This document shows, one piece after another, positions 1 to 8,472 of a stretch of 60,194 nt of DNA. This stretch comes from Flavobacteriia bacterium (lineage in GTDB: Bacteria; Bacteroidota; Bacteroidia; Flavobacteriales; Schleiferiaceae), in contig JABXHW010000020.1 in NCBI GenBank assembly GCA_013373425.1, positions 1-60,194 on the forward strand. Direction: 5' to 3'. The notes below the pieces were generated by a model that was not told the origin of the DNA, ran no database searches, and saw only the letters and a list, made by a program, of their open reading frames with translations. The position numbers and the translations under genes are program-made. Every line of letters starts with the position of its first letter. Within the stretch, counting starts at the first letter, position 1.

Positions 1-33
1 GGCCGATATTCTAACCAACTGAACTACCGCACC
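1..33 (-). tRNA. tRNA, 5' part only (probably tRNA-Asp)
   Basis: Read on the minus strand, the first 33 bases form the 5' part of a tRNA: a seven-base acceptor strand GGTGCGG, the TA spacer, a D-arm of the GTTC-AGTTGGTTA-GAAT type, and the start of an anticodon stem (TCGGCC). The rest lies outside the window, so the anticodon is not visible. The acceptor and D-arm closely resemble bacterial tRNA-Asp(GUC), but identity is inferred from the 5' half only. A consensus promoter lies just upstream. Confidence 0.75.
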
Positions 34-72
34 AGTGTTGTCATGTCTGCGCTCATTGCTGTAACGCGGTGG

Positions 73-102
73 CAAATATACAACGGTTTCCTTTCCAGTC
101 AA
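73..102 (-). promoter_or_regulatory. Bacteroidota promoter of the tRNA
   Basis: On the minus strand there is a TTG (bases 100-102), a 19-base spacer, then TATATTTG (bases 73-80). This matches the Bacteroidota -33/-7 pattern TTG-N19-TAnnTTTG. The -7 box ends 39 bases before the tRNA 5' end, leaving a leader of about 30 nt to be processed. Confidence 0.7.
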
Positions 103-163
103 GCCTTTGAGGAAGAAAATTTAATATTTCTCTAACCCCTATGTGCACTAGGATTGCGCCCGA

Positions 164-1096
164 TTAATACAACTTTCTGCGCTTCAATAAGTAAGGCAGT
201 AAAACCTGGTTGTAATTATTTCGAATATTTGCTTCTACCCAATCAATTTTAAAACGCCCACAGCGCAATTCAATCTCCTTGATCAGAGCATTCCGTTTCT
301 CGCGATATTCCTCCTTGATTGTCTCAGGATGCAACTTCAACTCTTCACCGCTTTCCAAATCCACAAATCGATGCGGACGATTCTCAAAATCAAAGTTGCG
401 CTCTAATTTGCCATCCTCTACATGAAAGAGAATCAATTCGTGCTTGTTGTATCTGAAATGCTGTAGAGCTTCAAACAACTCTTCTCCCTCCTCCTCTGCT
501 CTTTCCAAAAAGTCGCTAAAAATGACAACCAGTGAACGTCTGTGAAGGCGTTCAGCTAGGAGGTGTAGCTGTGGTGCGAGATGTGTCGCTTTTCGTTGTT
601 CCGGGCTTCTCATCAACTTACTCAACTCAGTGAGCAGCATGTGATGGTGCGCTCGGTTTGTCTTGGCTTGGGTGTGAAGTTCCAGTGATTCATTGATCGT
701 CGTTAATCCCACCGCATCCCTTTGTCGACGTAATAAATTCATCAAAGAAGCTGCAGAATAAATAGAGAACGCCAACTTATTCGGTTCCTCAAAACTGAAG
801 CCCTCGGGATCGGGGAACAACATGGAGCCACTCGTATCTAGAACCACCTGACAGCGCAAGTTTGTTTCCTCTTCGTAGCGCTTGACAAACATCTTGTCGG
901 TTCTTGCGTAGAGCTTCCAATCGATATGTCTCGTCGACTCTCCTGTATTGTACAATCGGTGCTCGGCAAATTCTACTGAAAAACCGTGATACGGACTCTG
1001 ATGCAATCCAGTTATAAAACCTTCGACTACCTGGCGAGCCAGAAAATCGAGACGTTCAAAATCACGTATGCTATGTAAGTCTACAGAACTGGACAA
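164..1096 (-). CDS. DUF58 domain protein (VWA-like)
   Basis: A 310-residue protein of the DUF58 family. The conserved block around residues 38-80 (HGFSVEFAEHR, HIDWKLYART, KRYEEE) is typical, and DTSGS at residues 87-91 fits a MIDAS-type DxSxS metal site of a von Willebrand A-like fold. No signal peptide or membrane segment is seen, so it is probably cytoplasmic. DUF58 proteins often sit beside MoxR ATPases and Bat aerotolerance genes; neither is in the window. It lies 17 bases downstream of the LolC/E-type permease on the same strand and may be co-transcribed. The molecular role of the family is not well defined. Confidence 0.85.
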   Translation of the reverse strand: MSSSVDLHSIRDFERLDFLARQVVEGFITGLHQSPYHGFSVEFAEHRLYNTGESTRHIDWKLYARTDKMFVKRYEEETNLRCQVVLDTSGSMLFPDPEGFSFEEPNKLAFSIYSAASLMNLLRRQRDAVGLTTINESLELHTQAKTNRAHHHMLLTELSKLMRSPEQRKATHLAPQLHLLAERLHRRSLVVIFSDFLERAEEEGEELFEALQHFRYNKHELILFHVEDGKLERNFDFENRPHRFVDLESGEELKLHPETIKEEYREKRNALIKEIELRCGRFKIDWVEANIRNNYNQVLLPYLLKRRKLY

Positions 1097-1113
1097 TCGA
1101 AAGTCTTTTCAGG

Positions 1114-2346
1114 TTAATCAAAACGCAAAGCCTTAGCCGGACGTATGCGCATGATGAGAAAACTCGGGAACATCATAGCGGCAAGGCAGATGAACAAGGT
1201 ACCTAAGTTCAATGCCAATATCAACCATGGATCGAGTAAAACTGGAGCCTCAGAAACGTAGTACGTGCTCGGATCAAGCTGAACGAAGCCCCAATACTGT
1301 TGCGCCAGACACAACCCAATTCCAATCAGATTGCCCCAAAACAAGCCACGCAAAATCAAATAGCCACTTTGGTATAAGAAGATGCGGCGAATCTTTCGAT
1401 CTGATCCACCGATAGATTTAATGATACCAATCATTCGAGTGCGTTCCAGAATCAAAATCAACAAGGCACCAATCATATTGATTGTAGCCACGACGAGCAT
1501 GATGCCTATGATCAAGAAAATATTGACATCGAATAACTCCAGCCACTTGAAGAGCTGTGGGTTCTCTTGTAGTACCGACACTGCATTTAACTGAAAGGGC
1601 AACGCCTCTCGAAGTGTGTTGGTTTGATCGCCAATCTGGTCAAAGTCGTCTATGAATACCTCCAACTTCCCCGCTTCATCCTCTTCCCAGTCGTTCAAGC
1701 CTCGAATCAAATCAAGGTCACACAGCACATAGAGTTTGTCGAACTCCTCCAATCCCGTATTGTAGATGCCGGTAACATATAAATACCTTGTAAGTGGCGG
1801 CTTTGGAGACTCACGAATGAAATACACCACAACCTCATCCGCTGTATCAATCCTCAATCGATTGGCTGTAGATCTGGATATCAGCACACTGTCGCTTTCA
1901 AATCCATCTCTATAACTCGGAATGAACCCCTCTTCCAAGGCTTCTTCAAAAAATGTCCAATTGTATTCGGGTCCTACTCCTTTCAACGCAATCCCTTCAA
2001 AATCCTCCTCAGAGGTGAGTATCCCTGCCTTGTTCCCAGTTCGCTGGACATGCGTAAATCCTTCGAAATCCGAAATGTCTGGGTAGATAGCCAAACGAGT
2101 GTTGATGGGCTGATCCTCGTAAGAGATATTTGAGTCGTAAGGCTGAACTTGGATATGGCCTGAGAAGCCAATAATTTTATCTTTGATTCGCTCTTGGAGA
2201 CCAATTCCTGTAGCCACAGCGATAATCATCAATACCATTCCCAAGGCGATAGCCGTTATGGATACAGTGATTACCGGACCCGTTACGGAATCCTTGGACC
2301 CTTCAGATCGAACCAGTCTATTTGCAATGAACCACTCCCAGCGCAT
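1114..2346 (-). CDS. ABC transporter permease, FtsX/LolC-LolE type
   Basis: A 410-residue inner-membrane permease of the MacB/FtsX superfamily. One membrane helix lies near the N-terminus (roughly residues 25-50), then a large periplasmic domain of about 220 residues, then three C-terminal helices. This matches LolC/LolE, which release lipoproteins from the inner membrane to the Lol pathway. No LolD ATPase is in the window. The start at base 2346 (MRWEWFIANRLV) was chosen because the family begins this way; an upstream ATG adding 28 residues would run into the divergent gene. LolC/E is favoured over a MacB-like exporter on length and layout, but not proven. Confidence 0.8.
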   Translation of the reverse strand: MRWEWFIANRLVRSEGSKDSVTGPVITVSITAIALGMVLMIIAVATGIGLQERIKDKIIGFSGHIQVQPYDSNISYEDQPINTRLAIYPDISDFEGFTHVQRTGNKAGILTSEEDFEGIALKGVGPEYNWTFFEEALEEGFIPSYRDGFESDSVLISRSTANRLRIDTADEVVVYFIRESPKPPLTRYLYVTGIYNTGLEEFDKLYVLCDLDLIRGLNDWEEDEAGKLEVFIDDFDQIGDQTNTLREALPFQLNAVSVLQENPQLFKWLELFDVNIFLIIGIMLVVATINMIGALLILILERTRMIGIIKSIGGSDRKIRRIFLYQSGYLILRGLFWGNLIGIGLCLAQQYWGFVQLDPSTYYVSEAPVLLDPWLILALNLGTLFICLAAMMFPSFLIMRIRPAKALRFD

Positions 2347-2377
2347 GAATACGTTTTTCAGGGCTAAAGATATACAA

Positions 2378-3532
2378 ATGACCTGCCTAATCGCCTTGCT
2401 TGTCGGGCTGATTTGGTCAACTCCTTCCATCGCTCAACCTGAGCCGGCCGCTGATCACCCAGAAGATTGGCTTCAACTACTCGAAGGTAAGCGCATCGCC
2501 GTTGTAGCCAATCAAACTTCTCGTGTTGGTGAGGATCATTTAGTAGACTTCCTGGTTGCCAACAACATACAAGTGGCACGTGTCTTTTCTCCAGAACACG
2601 GGTTCAGAGGAGCCGCTGCTGCAGGAGAACATGTAACGGACGGAATCGACCAGGCCACTGGCCTGCCAATCGTTTCCTTGTATGGCAATCATAAAAAGCC
2701 TACTCCAGAGGAAGTCCTAGACTTAGACCTGGTCCTCTTCGACATTCAAGATGTTGGAGTTCGCTTTTACACCTACGTTTCCACTATGACCTACGTGATG
2801 GAAGCTTGCGCGGAAAACGGCGTCAGCTTCATGGTTCTCGATCGCCCTAACCCTCACGGAAACTTAATCGATGGTCCCATCTTAGAGCCTGAATTTTCTT
2901 CATTTGTTGGACTACATCCTGTACCCATCGCACACGGAATGACCTTGGCTGAATATGCGGGAATGGTTAAAGGTGAAGGCTGGATTACCGATGCCGAAAA
3001 GCTCAATCTTTCTTTGATTCGTTGCCACGGGTATACCCATCAAATGCAATACGAGCTCCCCGTGGCCCCATCACCAAACTTACCGAATCAAGCATCCATC
3101 ATGCTCTATCCTTCACTTTGCCTATTTGAAGGAACCCCTGTTAGTATTGGACGAGGAACCGACCATCCATTTCAAGTGATTGGCGCACCATGGTTCATGG
3201 ATTTGGGATTTCAATTCACGCCTGAAAGTCGACCACAAGCGCCTAGCCCTAAGTACGAAGGAGAACTCTGCCGCGGAGTGGAATTGAGCTCATTCGCGGA
3301 AGACTTCCTACATAGCAAGGGAGAACTCTACATTTTCTGGTTGATTGAAGCCCATCGTCATTATGAGGAAGAGGAGCCGTTCTTCACCAGCTTTTTCAAC
3401 CTGCTTGCGGGAACCGATAAACTCGCTGATCAAATTGCCGCGGGGTTGTCTGAAGAACAGATTCGCGCTTCATGGGCTCCTGGGCTGTACGACTTCAAAC
3501 AAACGCGAAGTCGGTACTTGCTTTACCCCTAA
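2378..3532 (+). CDS. NamZ-type exo-beta-N-acetylmuramidase (DUF1343, GH171)
   Basis: A 384-residue exported protein. It starts with a clear signal peptide (MTCLIALLVGLIWSTPSIAQ) and carries the family motifs SPEHGFRG, DIQDVGVRFYTY and LDRPNP. Characterised members (NamZ) remove N-acetylmuramic acid from the non-reducing end of peptidoglycan fragments, so a role in cell-wall recycling or turnover in the periplasm is likely. The ATG at 2378 places the signal peptide at the N-terminus; an in-frame ATG at 2345 overlaps the start codon of the divergent permease and would add 11 residues. The gene stands alone on the plus strand. Confidence 0.82.
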   Translation: MTCLIALLVGLIWSTPSIAQPEPAADHPEDWLQLLEGKRIAVVANQTSRVGEDHLVDFLVANNIQVARVFSPEHGFRGAAAAGEHVTDGIDQATGLPIVSLYGNHKKPTPEEVLDLDLVLFDIQDVGVRFYTYVSTMTYVMEACAENGVSFMVLDRPNPHGNLIDGPILEPEFSSFVGLHPVPIAHGMTLAEYAGMVKGEGWITDAEKLNLSLIRCHGYTHQMQYELPVAPSPNLPNQASIMLYPSLCLFEGTPVSIGRGTDHPFQVIGAPWFMDLGFQFTPESRPQAPSPKYEGELCRGVELSSFAEDFLHSKGELYIFWLIEAHRHYEEEEPFFTSFFNLLAGTDKLADQIAAGLSEEQIRASWAPGLYDFKQTRSRYLLYP

Positions 3533-3623
3533 ATGCCTCCCTTATTCATTCATACATGTCGGTGGCTCATTTGGGTATACTAGAACAGCTATTGGAACGT
3601 AGTTCATGTATACTGCAACTGTC

Positions 3624-4793
3624 ATGTTTAGAATTTTCACTCTCCTATTCTTACTCTGTTCAAGTGCTGGACTATCAGCGCAGAACCTGGTAATCAACGG
3701 AGGCTTCGAGCCAGCGGATTGTCCTCCAACTGGAACTACAATAAACGACATCATTCCACCTTGGCGACAAGGCCCTTTCAGCTCTGCTGATCATTTTGGT
3801 CCATGTACATTTATAGGAAGTCCTACGACCAATAACAACGTCCCTCCCAGAAGTGGAGATGGGAACGTGGGCATGTATACCTATGGCAACTTTGGGAGCA
3901 CGTATAATCGTGAGAATTTGATAGGTGAACTATCAACCACCCTGAGAACAGGTCAATTTTATCGCGTTTCCTACTGGGTTCATCCCGTCGTTGTAAATGC
4001 TGTTGGAATAAACGCCGCGATTAACGGTCCGGACATTCTCTTTCTAGAGAGTCCATTCGATTTACAAGCCATCACACCCACTGATTATGGCATCTCATCC
4101 GATTCAGCCCTGTACCCAGCTGACGCCATCATCGATCGAGATGGATGGACACAAGTGTGCTTGAATTTCTACGCGTCGGGTTTTGAACGATACATCGCCA
4201 TCGGCACATTCCGAAAAGACGAACAAATCAATGCAGAGCTCATCGGAACTGGACCTGCGCCCGACCTAGGGTATTATTTAATTGATGATGTGGTTGTAGA
4301 ACCCATCGACCCTCCCGTATTAGGCGGTACCTACAAGTGGTGTCCGGGTGATGAAATCACTCTATCTGTTCCGGAAGGCCTAAACGGTGTTTGGGAAGAT
4401 GGCACCACCGCCATTACTCGAGTTGTAGATGAACCTGGGACCTACAGCTACGGATATCAAGATGGAATCTGCTATCGGACCAATTCTGTGGATGTTATTG
4501 AAGTCAACTGCGAAACTTGCTCGGTGTATGCTCCAAACGCTTTCACCCCAAATGGCGATGGACTCAATGACACATGGAAGCCAGAGTTCGAATGCCCCCC
4601 TATCGAATACCGCTTGGAAGTTTTCGACCGGCTCGGAAATCTAGTATTCCTAACTCACAATCCCGACGAAGGCTGGTCGCCCCCATCCGGAGAACACGAA
4701 GAAACCTACGTTGCACACTTGGTTTTCACCTACGAGCTCTACGGTGATCGCGACCTCATCGAAGAGAAGCATATAATAAATGTGTTGAGGTAG
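3624..4793 (+). CDS. Secreted protein with T9SS type B (gliding-motility type) C-terminal domain
   Basis: A 389-residue protein with a signal peptide (MFRIFTLLFLLCSSAGLSAQ). The N-terminal part begins NLVINGGFE, as in carbohydrate-binding-like modules of Bacteroidota surface proteins. The last 90 residues form a type B sorting domain: the APNAFTPNGDGLND motif, then FDRLGNLVF and a final beta strand. Such proteins are secreted by the type IX system and remain on the cell surface or are released. The cargo function is not recognisable. An ATG six codons upstream (3606) is possible but would put polar residues before the signal peptide. Confidence 0.8.
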   Translation: MFRIFTLLFLLCSSAGLSAQNLVINGGFEPADCPPTGTTINDIIPPWRQGPFSSADHFGPCTFIGSPTTNNNVPPRSGDGNVGMYTYGNFGSTYNRENLIGELSTTLRTGQFYRVSYWVHPVVVNAVGINAAINGPDILFLESPFDLQAITPTDYGISSDSALYPADAIIDRDGWTQVCLNFYASGFERYIAIGTFRKDEQINAELIGTGPAPDLGYYLIDDVVVEPIDPPVLGGTYKWCPGDEITLSVPEGLNGVWEDGTTAITRVVDEPGTYSYGYQDGICYRTNSVDVIEVNCETCSVYAPNAFTPNGDGLNDTWKPEFECPPIEYRLEVFDRLGNLVFLTHNPDEGWSPPSGEHEETYVAHLVFTYELYGDRDLIEEKHIINVLR

Positions 4794-4914
4794 GGACCCG
4801 GGTAAGTAGGGGGAATCCATTCGTGCTCGTGCTTGGGAATAGTGGACTTTCTCGCTATTCCTACCCCCTGAGGCCTTTTATTCCCTTAATCCCCTTAATC
4901 CCCCACGTCCCTAC
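4790..4914. repeat. Folded spacer with inverted repeats before trmH
   Basis: The spacer is bounded by GTAGGGAC (4790-4797) and its exact complement GTCCCTAC (4907-4914). Inside is a second perfect pair, GGAATAG (4836-4842) with CTATTCC (4855-4861), and a G5 run at 4809-4813 that can pair with the C5 run at 4864-4868. A short tandem of CCCTTAAT units lies at about 4883-4899. It may act as the end of the upstream transcript, although no U-tract follows. Confidence 0.4.
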
Positions 4915-4918
4915 ATCT

Positions 4919-4926
4919 TATCTTTG
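4919..4926 (+). promoter_or_regulatory. -7 box TATCTTTG of trmH
   Basis: A perfect TAnnTTTG box ends only four bases before the ATG at 4931, so the transcript probably begins at or next to the start codon (leaderless or nearly so). No TTG is seen at the usual upstream distance. The position supports the ATG at 4931 over the longer reading frame. Confidence 0.5.
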
Positions 4927-4930
4927 CTCC

Positions 4931-5620
4931 ATGTCCCTCATCGACCATTGGCAATACATATCTCAATACCTCACGGAAAATCGAGTCAATCGTTTCGAGG
5001 AGGTATTATCAAAACGCACTCGATATGCCGTCCCTGTTCTTGAGGATACCGTGAAAGACCAGAATGCTTCTGCGGTAATTAGAACAATGGACGCCTTAGG
5101 ATTTCACGAGCTTCATTTGGTTGAACAGCGGTGGAATGCTAAGATCAATGATGATATATCCAAAGGGTCGGATAAGTGGTTGGATATACATCGACATACC
5201 GACATCGGCGATTCAATAAGAGATTTGAAAAGTCGAGGGTATCAGATTGTGGTGACCGCTCCGCATGAAAAGGGGATTCACATCAGAGACTTACCATTGG
5301 ACAAACCTCTCGCCGTAGTGTTCGGGAATGAATGGAACGGAATTTCAGATGAAGCGATGGAACTTGCAGATGAATTTCTTCAAATTCCAATGTATGGTTT
5401 TGTGGAGAGCTACAACCTTTCCGTTTCTGCGGCAATGACATTCGGCTACATTCGTTGGGAGTTGGATGCACGCAATCTCGTTCCTCGCCTTCCCGATCAA
5501 GAGATATTAGCCACTATGGTTCGTTGGGGAATCCACAGCACACGTAGTGGCTATCAAGTCTACGAGAAGTGGCTAAATGATACAGGAAACACCGACGTGC
5601 TTGGGATTTTCGAAGATTGA
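4931..5620 (+). CDS. trmH: tRNA (guanosine(18)-2'-O)-methyltransferase, TrmH/SpoU family
   Basis: A 229-residue SPOUT methyltransferase. Motif 1 (NASAVIRTMDALG), motif 2 (VVFGNEWNGIS) and motif 3 (IPMYGFVESYNLSVSAAM) form the knotted AdoMet site, and the order and spacing match TrmH, which methylates the 2'-OH of G18 in tRNA. The start at 4931 (MSLIDHWQYIS) is preferred because the 36 residues encoded upstream are low-complexity and the -7 box lies in between. A closely related SpoU enzyme acting on another position is possible; the TrmH-like C-terminal part favours G18. Confidence 0.8.
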   Translation: MSLIDHWQYISQYLTENRVNRFEEVLSKRTRYAVPVLEDTVKDQNASAVIRTMDALGFHELHLVEQRWNAKINDDISKGSDKWLDIHRHTDIGDSIRDLKSRGYQIVVTAPHEKGIHIRDLPLDKPLAVVFGNEWNGISDEAMELADEFLQIPMYGFVESYNLSVSAAMTFGYIRWELDARNLVPRLPDQEILATMVRWGIHSTRSGYQVYEKWLNDTGNTDVLGIFED

Positions 5621-5790
5621 GGTGCGACGTCCATAGGCTGACATTATACACACATTCAATCAATTGATGAAAACCACTTTCCGACGTAAGGAGGTGTTGG
5701 TATCTTCGTCAAACTTTTCGCAGCAACACTAGGGTGTTTTTCCCTAACTTGCCGCGGAAGTAATAGAAAGCACAATAAAGAATAAAAGAA

Positions 5791-6108
5791 ATGGCTCTAG
5801 AACTCACTGCAGAAAACTTTGAATCTACAGTTCTAAAATCTGACAAGCCGGTATTGGTAGACTTTTGGGCTGAATGGTGTGGACCTTGCCGCATGGTAGG
5901 ACCCGTTGTTGAAGAGCTCTCAAATGAGTACGACGGCAAAGCTGTTGTCGGTAAACTCAATGTTGACGAGCACCAAAAGATCGCCATGGAATTTGGCATC
6001 CGCAACATCCCAACACTCCTTGTATTCAAGGGTGGTGAGATCGTTGACAAGCAAGTAGGCGTTGCTCCTAAGCACGTTCTTGCTGGCAAACTCGATGCAG
6101 CGATGTAA
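5791..6108 (+). CDS. trxA: Thioredoxin
   Basis: A 105-residue protein of standard thioredoxin length with the WCGPC active site at about residues 30-34 and the cis-proline segment NIPTL. It reduces disulfides in cytoplasmic proteins using electrons from thioredoxin reductase, which is not in this window. No signal peptide. It is a single-gene unit closed by a strong terminator directly after the stop codon. Confidence 0.93.
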   Translation: MALELTAENFESTVLKSDKPVLVDFWAEWCGPCRMVGPVVEELSNEYDGKAVVGKLNVDEHQKIAMEFGIRNIPTLLVFKGGEIVDKQVGVAPKHVLAGKLDAAM

Positions 6109-6128
6109 TCGACTTACACAGAATATTG

Positions 6129-6164
6129 AAGCCCCTTCCGGATATTCCGAGAAGGGGCTTTTTT
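6129..6164 (+). terminator. Rho-independent terminator of trxA
   Basis: A ten-base perfect stem AAGCCCCTTC (6129-6138) and GAAGGGGCTT (6151-6160) with a 12-base loop is followed by a T run to 6164. Confidence 0.9.
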
Positions 6165-6234
6165 ATGTGACATCCGTCATCTTTATTGAGATGCGAGCTT
6201 CGTAATTTCAATGGGTAATTCAATCCACTGCGAT

Positions 6235-7677
6235 ATGAAGACCCAGCGCCTACTCTACCTAGCTATCGTCCTCCTTATCCCTCGATACATCTTCGCTTCA
6301 GGAGGAGATCCATTTGCAAGCGACTTCCTAGCCATTTTCTTCCTTATCGTAGGAGCAGTCATTGGTGGCTATCTGGCCAAGAGGCTCAAACAACCGCCCG
6401 TTCTTGGTGAGCTCATTATCGGCATCATCGTCGGTACCATCCTCTACCAGATGAACGATTCGGTGACCATCGCCATTCGTCACCTTGCCGAAGTTGAACA
6501 TGTAATGGACATGGAGTCCTCCGACCTAACGTGGACAGAAACAGTTCATCACGCAATGGACCATATGGAACTGAAGCCCGACGTAACAGAGAAATTATCC
6601 ACAGTTCTGTTGTCGGATGACTACCATCACTTCCTGCAGCACGCCCGGTATGTGCTCCTATTCTCCTCATTTGGCGTTATTCTTCTCCTCTTCATGGTAG
6701 GGCTTGAAACGAAGACTACCGAAATGCTCGGCATGGGACGGTCTGCCTTGATTGTCGCGATCATTGGCGTCATTTCACCCTTCATCCTTGGCTACTTTGT
6801 CACAGTTCTCCTGCTTCCCGAGGCATCAACTAATACCGCCATTTTTGTTGGTGCTACGCTTGGTGCAACAAGCATCGGTATTACGGCAAGGGTGTTTAAG
6901 GACAGTCACGCGCTCGATTTGAAAGAAGCCAAATTGGTACTGGGCGCAGCTGTCATAGACGACATTCTCGGTCTAATTCTCCTCGCTGTGGTTACAGGTA
7001 TTGTCACTTCTGGATCTTTTGAAGTGGTGGGATTGGCCCTCATCCTATTCAAGGCTGTTGCTTTCCTAGCTCTGGTATATTTATTCGAACGCTACGTGAT
7101 TCAGAAGACCATCAACAAATTCGCAGTTCTCGCTGGTGAGCGTACCTTCCTGTTCTTCCCTGTTGGTTTGCTCATGCTCTTGTCATGGACAGCAGATGCC
7201 ATTGGCCTGGCAACCATTGTGGGTGCCTTTGCCGCAGGGATGGTGATTCAAGAAAGATACTTTGATGAAGTTCGATTACCCCATCAGAGCATTGAGGATT
7301 TGGTGGGCCCTATTGAAGAAATATTCGCACCTGTATTTTTCGTGATGATGGGCTTCCAGGTAAACGTATTAGCATTCCTTGATTTACGTGTAGTTGCCAT
7401 CGGACTCGGTATTACGATAGTAGCTGTACTGGGTAAAATCATTGCAGGGTTTGCCGCCAGGAGAGGCTATAATAAGTGGCTCGTAGGTATAGGACTCATC
7501 CCACGAGGTGAGGTAGGAATCATCTTCGCTTCCATCGGCAAAAGCACCGGAGTCCTAGATGATCGCTTATTCGCAGTCGTGATTTTAGTGGTTATCCTTA
7601 CAACTCTGATAACACCACCCATGCTAAACAAGCTCATCAAAACTGAAAATGCAAAGCTGGCATTGCGTAAAGCTTAA
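6235..7677 (+). CDS. Cation:proton antiporter, CPA2 family (KefB/NapA-like)
   Basis: A 480-residue integral membrane protein with about twelve hydrophobic segments and the CPA2 signature VIDDILGLILL, whose paired aspartates are the ion-binding residues of electrogenic antiporters. A hydrophilic insert of about 65 residues (RHLAEVEHVMD through the DDYHHF region) separates the first helices from the rest and is rich in His, Asp and Glu. The C-terminus lacks the RCK/TrkA domain of full KefB proteins. Probable role: exchange of Na+ or K+ for protons. The start at 6235 (MKTQRLLYLAIV) gives a normal N-terminus; the ATG at 6211 would add eight residues. Confidence 0.82.
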   Translation: MKTQRLLYLAIVLLIPRYIFASGGDPFASDFLAIFFLIVGAVIGGYLAKRLKQPPVLGELIIGIIVGTILYQMNDSVTIAIRHLAEVEHVMDMESSDLTWTETVHHAMDHMELKPDVTEKLSTVLLSDDYHHFLQHARYVLLFSSFGVILLLFMVGLETKTTEMLGMGRSALIVAIIGVISPFILGYFVTVLLLPEASTNTAIFVGATLGATSIGITARVFKDSHALDLKEAKLVLGAAVIDDILGLILLAVVTGIVTSGSFEVVGLALILFKAVAFLALVYLFERYVIQKTINKFAVLAGERTFLFFPVGLLMLLSWTADAIGLATIVGAFAAGMVIQERYFDEVRLPHQSIEDLVGPIEEIFAPVFFVMMGFQVNVLAFLDLRVVAIGLGITIVAVLGKIIAGFAARRGYNKWLVGIGLIPRGEVGIIFASIGKSTGVLDDRLFAVVILVVILTTLITPPMLNKLIKTENAKLALRKA

Positions 7678-7692
7678 ACTTACCTTGCGGGT

Positions 7693-8376
7693 ATGACTAG
7701 AGCTCAAAGAATACTCGACTGGTATCGCACATTAGAGATTAAGGCTGATTTGCCAACGCATATTGATGTGCTCAATCCGTATAAAGATATGCCGGAGAGC
7801 ACCTATGCCGCATTATGCGAATTCTATGAACGTTACTATTCTGACGACAATCCCAGACAGCTTTTGATGGGGATTAATCCGGGCCGACTTGGTGCTGGTC
7901 TTACAGGTATTCCATTCACGGACACCCCTGCATTGAAGTCTATCGGAATCGATATGCCCGAAGTGGACACTACTGAAACATCCGCCGACTTTGTTTGGAG
8001 AGTAATTGCGGCTTATGGTGGTGCTGAGTCGTTCTTCGCGGATTGGTTCATCGGTGGGGTTTCACCACTCGGCTTCATTCAAAAAAATGACAAGGGAAAC
8101 TGGGTCAATTTCAACTACTACGATTCACCGGAGATTCAGAAATTGCTCACTCCTTTTATCGTTGAGCAAATTCAACTTCAAAAAGAACTCGTGGGTGGAG
8201 CGACTAAGCTTGTTCTATTTGGAACAGGAAAAAATTTCAAGGCCATCCAAACTTTGAATGCCAAACATAAATGGTTTGATGATATTCAAGCACTTGAACA
8301 TCCGCGATTTGTGATGCAGTACAGAAGAAAGCGTATGGATGAATACATTTCAAAGTTCATAACGACCCTCAAATAG
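7693..8376 (+). CDS. SMUG2-like uracil-DNA glycosylase family protein (DUF4918)
   Basis: A 227-residue cytoplasmic protein. Residues around 59-78 (GINPGRLGAGLTGIPFTD) match the SMUG-type active-site loop, and HPRF near the C-terminus matches the position of the HPSPR-like loop, here shortened. The family removes uracil or related damaged bases from DNA. It lies 15 bases after the antiporter and may be read from the same transcript. The family assignment is from motifs; substrate range is unknown. Confidence 0.72.
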   Translation: MTRAQRILDWYRTLEIKADLPTHIDVLNPYKDMPESTYAALCEFYERYYSDDNPRQLLMGINPGRLGAGLTGIPFTDTPALKSIGIDMPEVDTTETSADFVWRVIAAYGGAESFFADWFIGGVSPLGFIQKNDKGNWVNFNYYDSPEIQKLLTPFIVEQIQLQKELVGGATKLVLFGTGKNFKAIQTLNAKHKWFDDIQALEHPRFVMQYRRKRMDEYISKFITTLK

Positions 8377-8472
8377 TGCGAACATTCTTACAGCTTAACA
8401 TATAGTACAGAATTATGTGGGATTCTTAACAAGTTCTTTCTAACTTGATTCCATTCACTAAACAATCTGACT

